A stretch of 64,000 nt of DNA from Actinocorallia herbida (lineage in GTDB: Bacteria > Actinomycetota > Actinomycetes > Streptosporangiales > Streptosporangiaceae), in contig NZ_RJKE01000001.1 of assembly GCF_003751225.1 (NCBI RefSeq), positions 3,472,001 through 3,536,000 on the forward strand, given 5' to 3'. The notes below the pieces were generated by a model, which worked only from the letters and a program-made list of their open reading frames with translations, ran no database searches and was not told the origin of the DNA. The position numbers and the translations under genes are program-made. Positions 62,428 through 64,000 of this stretch are shown here, one piece after another. The number at the start of each line of letters is the position of its first letter. Positions within the stretch are counted from its first letter, which is position 1.

Positions 62428-64000
62428 GTGGAGATCGCGATCGTCGGGGCGGGCCCCGCCGGGGTGCTGGTGCTGGAGCGGATCTGCGCGAACGCGCCGG
62501 AACTCGCGGCGGGAAGGCCGATCACGATCCACATGGTGGATCCCTACCCGCCGGGCGGGGGCAGGGTGTGGCGCGGCGCGCAGTCGGCCCTGCTGTGGAT
62601 GAACTCGACGGCGGCGGGCGTCTCGATGTTCACCGACGAGACGGTGGTCATGGAGGGGCCGGTGCGGGCGGGACCGTCGCTCGCCGAATGGGCCGCCGAA
62701 GGGACGGACGCGGAGGTGACGGAGAAGACGTTCGTCGCACGGCCCGTGCAGAGCGAGTACCTCGGCTGGTGCTACCGGCGTTTCGTCGAGACCGCCCCGC
62801 CCGGCGTCGTCGTGCGGGAGCACGCGGCGCGGGCGGTGGACCTGACCGAGGCCGACGGGCGGCAGCGCCTCCGGCTGGAGGGGCGGGCCACGCCGCTGAC
62901 CGTGGACCTCGTGGTCCTGGCCCAAGGCCACCTGGACGCCGAACCCGGAGGCGAGGAGGCGAAGCTCGCCGCCTACGCCGCCGCGCACGGCCTGACCTAC
63001 CTTCCGCCGCACTACGCGGCCGACATCGACCTCGGCCTGCTCGGCGCGGGCGAGCCGGTGCTCGTCCGGGGCATGGGCCTCAGCTTCATGGACCTCGCGG
63101 TGCTGGTCACCGAAGGCCGCGGCGGCACCTACGCCGAGACGCCCGACGGTCTGGTCTACCGGCCGTCCGGCCGGGAGCCCGTCCTTTGGGCGACCTCCCG
63201 ACGCGGCGTGCCGTACCGCGCGAAGCCCACGATCACGCTGAAGGGACCCCGCCCGGAGGGACCGCGGTACCTGACGCCCGAGGCCGTGGCGGCGCTCCAC
63301 GCGGACCGCGGCCCGCTCTCCCTGGACGACGACCTGGCGCCGGTCGTCGCGAGGGAACTCGCCTGGCACCACTACCACGAGCTCTTCCTCGGCCACCCAG
63401 ACCGGGTCGCGCTGCCGTGGCCGGAGTTCCAGGACCGCCTCGCCACCGCGGAAGGCGCCGATCTCGACGCGCTGACGGCCGAGGCGGTGCCCGATCCGTC
63501 GGACCGGTTCGACCTGCCCACGCTGCTCGACCCGCTCGGCGCCGAGGAGTTCGCCGACCTCGCCGCGCTGCGCCGCCGCCTGCTCGACCACATCGACGCC
63601 GACGTCCGGCGCAGCGCGGACCCGGCCCGCAGCCCCGATCTCGCCCTGGTGCAGGGCATGCTCACGGTGTTCCTCGCGCTCGGCCGCGCGCAGGCCGACG
63701 GGTTGCTTTCGGCGCGGACCGAGGCCGTCGAGCTCGGTGTGTGGGCGCAGCGCGTGTTCAGCTACCGCGCCAGCGGGCCGCCGCCGCGGAGGCTGCGGGA
63801 GCTCGCCGCGCTCACCGACGCGGGCGTGGTGCGCCCGCTCGGCGGCCGGAGCCGGATCACCGCCGGGGGCGGGAGGTTCCGCGCGGTCGCCGGTGCGATC
63901 CCGGGCCTCAGCGTGGAGGCCGCCGCGCTGGTCGAGGCGCGGCTGCCGGGACCGACGCTCCGGCACACGAAGGATCCGCTGCTGCGCGCGCTGCGCGATC
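62428..64000 (+). CDS. FAD/NAD(P)-binding protein, N-terminal part (cut by window end)
   Basis: 524 codons are open to the end of the window. The N-terminus VEIAIVGAGPAGVLVLERI is a dinucleotide-binding loop (GAGPAG), followed by MVDPYPPGGGRVWRG and LLWMNSTAAGVSMFTDE. A second conserved segment appears as VDLVVLAQGHLDAEP, and VLVRGMGLSFMDLAVL is the later NAD(P)-type loop. This layout matches the FAD/NAD(P)-binding proteins often found near actinomycete secondary-metabolism genes. GGGG-rich ribosome-binding site upstream of GTG 62428. The C-terminus is not visible. Confidence 0.85.
   Translation, partial: MEIAIVGAGPAGVLVLERICANAPELAAGRPITIHMVDPYPPGGGRVWRGAQSALLWMNSTAAGVSMFTDETVVMEGPVRAGPSLAEWAAEGTDAEVTEKTFVARPVQSEYLGWCYRRFVETAPPGVVVREHAARAVDLTEADGRQRLRLEGRATPLTVDLVVLAQGHLDAEPGGEEAKLAAYAAAHGLTYLPPHYAADIDLGLLGAGEPVLVRGMGLSFMDLAVLVTEGRGGTYAETPDGLVYRPSGREPVLWATSRRGVPYRAKPTITLKGPRPEGPRYLTPEAVAALHADRGPLSLDDDLAPVVARELAWHHYHELFLGHPDRVALPWPEFQDRLATAEGADLDALTAEAVPDPSDRFDLPTLLDPLGAEEFADLAALRRRLLDHIDADVRRSADPARSPDLALVQGMLTVFLALGRAQADGLLSARTEAVELGVWAQRVFSYRASGPPPRRLRELAALTDAGVVRPLGGRSRITAGGGRFRAVAGAIPGLSVEAAALVEARLPGPTLRHTKDPLLRALRD

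Overview
The DNA is very GC-rich (roughly 70% or more by eye), uses GTG/TTG starts often, packs genes with 4-bp ATGA/GTGA overlaps, and carries mycothiol-linked enzymes, two ECF41 sigma factors and many TetR/AraC/MFS genes. This fits a chromosomal segment of a soil actinomycete, probably Streptosporangiales/Thermomonosporaceae-like (for example Actinomadura); the genus is inference. No rRNA, tRNA, insertion sequence or phage genes were seen.

Layout. 1-4.7 kb: tail of an APC permease, then an FAD oxidoreductase-membrane protein-TetR operon with a clear promoter and operator. 4.7-10.3 kb: an SDR/TetR divergent pair sharing a 30-bp palindrome, a large M48 membrane protease coupled to a small partner, and a lipoprotein zinc peptidase. 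10.4-17.1 kb: glutamine-dependent NadE, two ECF41 sigma factors (the second divergent from an SDR, with matching ECF41-type promoters facing both ways), and a bacterial HPF1/DUF2228-like protein. 17.2-23.2 kb: a three-gene module of two Cys-rich exported proteins and a 1532-residue membrane-spanning STAND NTPase with about 14 WD40 blades. 23.2-30.9 kb: MFS/AraC and MFS/AraC/TetR blocks, then an ABC1 kinase-P450 pair.

30.9-40.7 kb is a complete L-arabinose locus: araB divergent from a LacI-type regulator, araD, araA and a YtfQRT/YjfF-like sugar ABC importer, with three related LacI-type operators. 40.7-42.9 kb is a TetR-DsbA-maleylpyruvate-isomerase-like operon, followed by an acetyltransferase relic.

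43.2-60.1 kb looks like a sulfur-scavenging island. A ROK regulator precedes a sulfatase-SsuCBA-like operon. A Tat-exported sulfatase with HEAT repeats follows. Then comes methionine salvage: mtnD divergent from a sugar-type ABC importer with mtnK, and mtnA with an MtnC-MtnB fusion facing the other way. Together these would import 5-methylthioribose and return it to the methionine precursor KMTB. Between mtnK and mtnCB lies a block of about 99-bp degenerate repeats.

60.1-64 kb: a GNAT acetyltransferase, a possible degenerate CRISPR remnant, a cold-shock protein, a cupin protein and the start of an FAD/NAD(P)-binding protein cut by the window end. Strong GC-rich hairpins mark most convergent gene ends.
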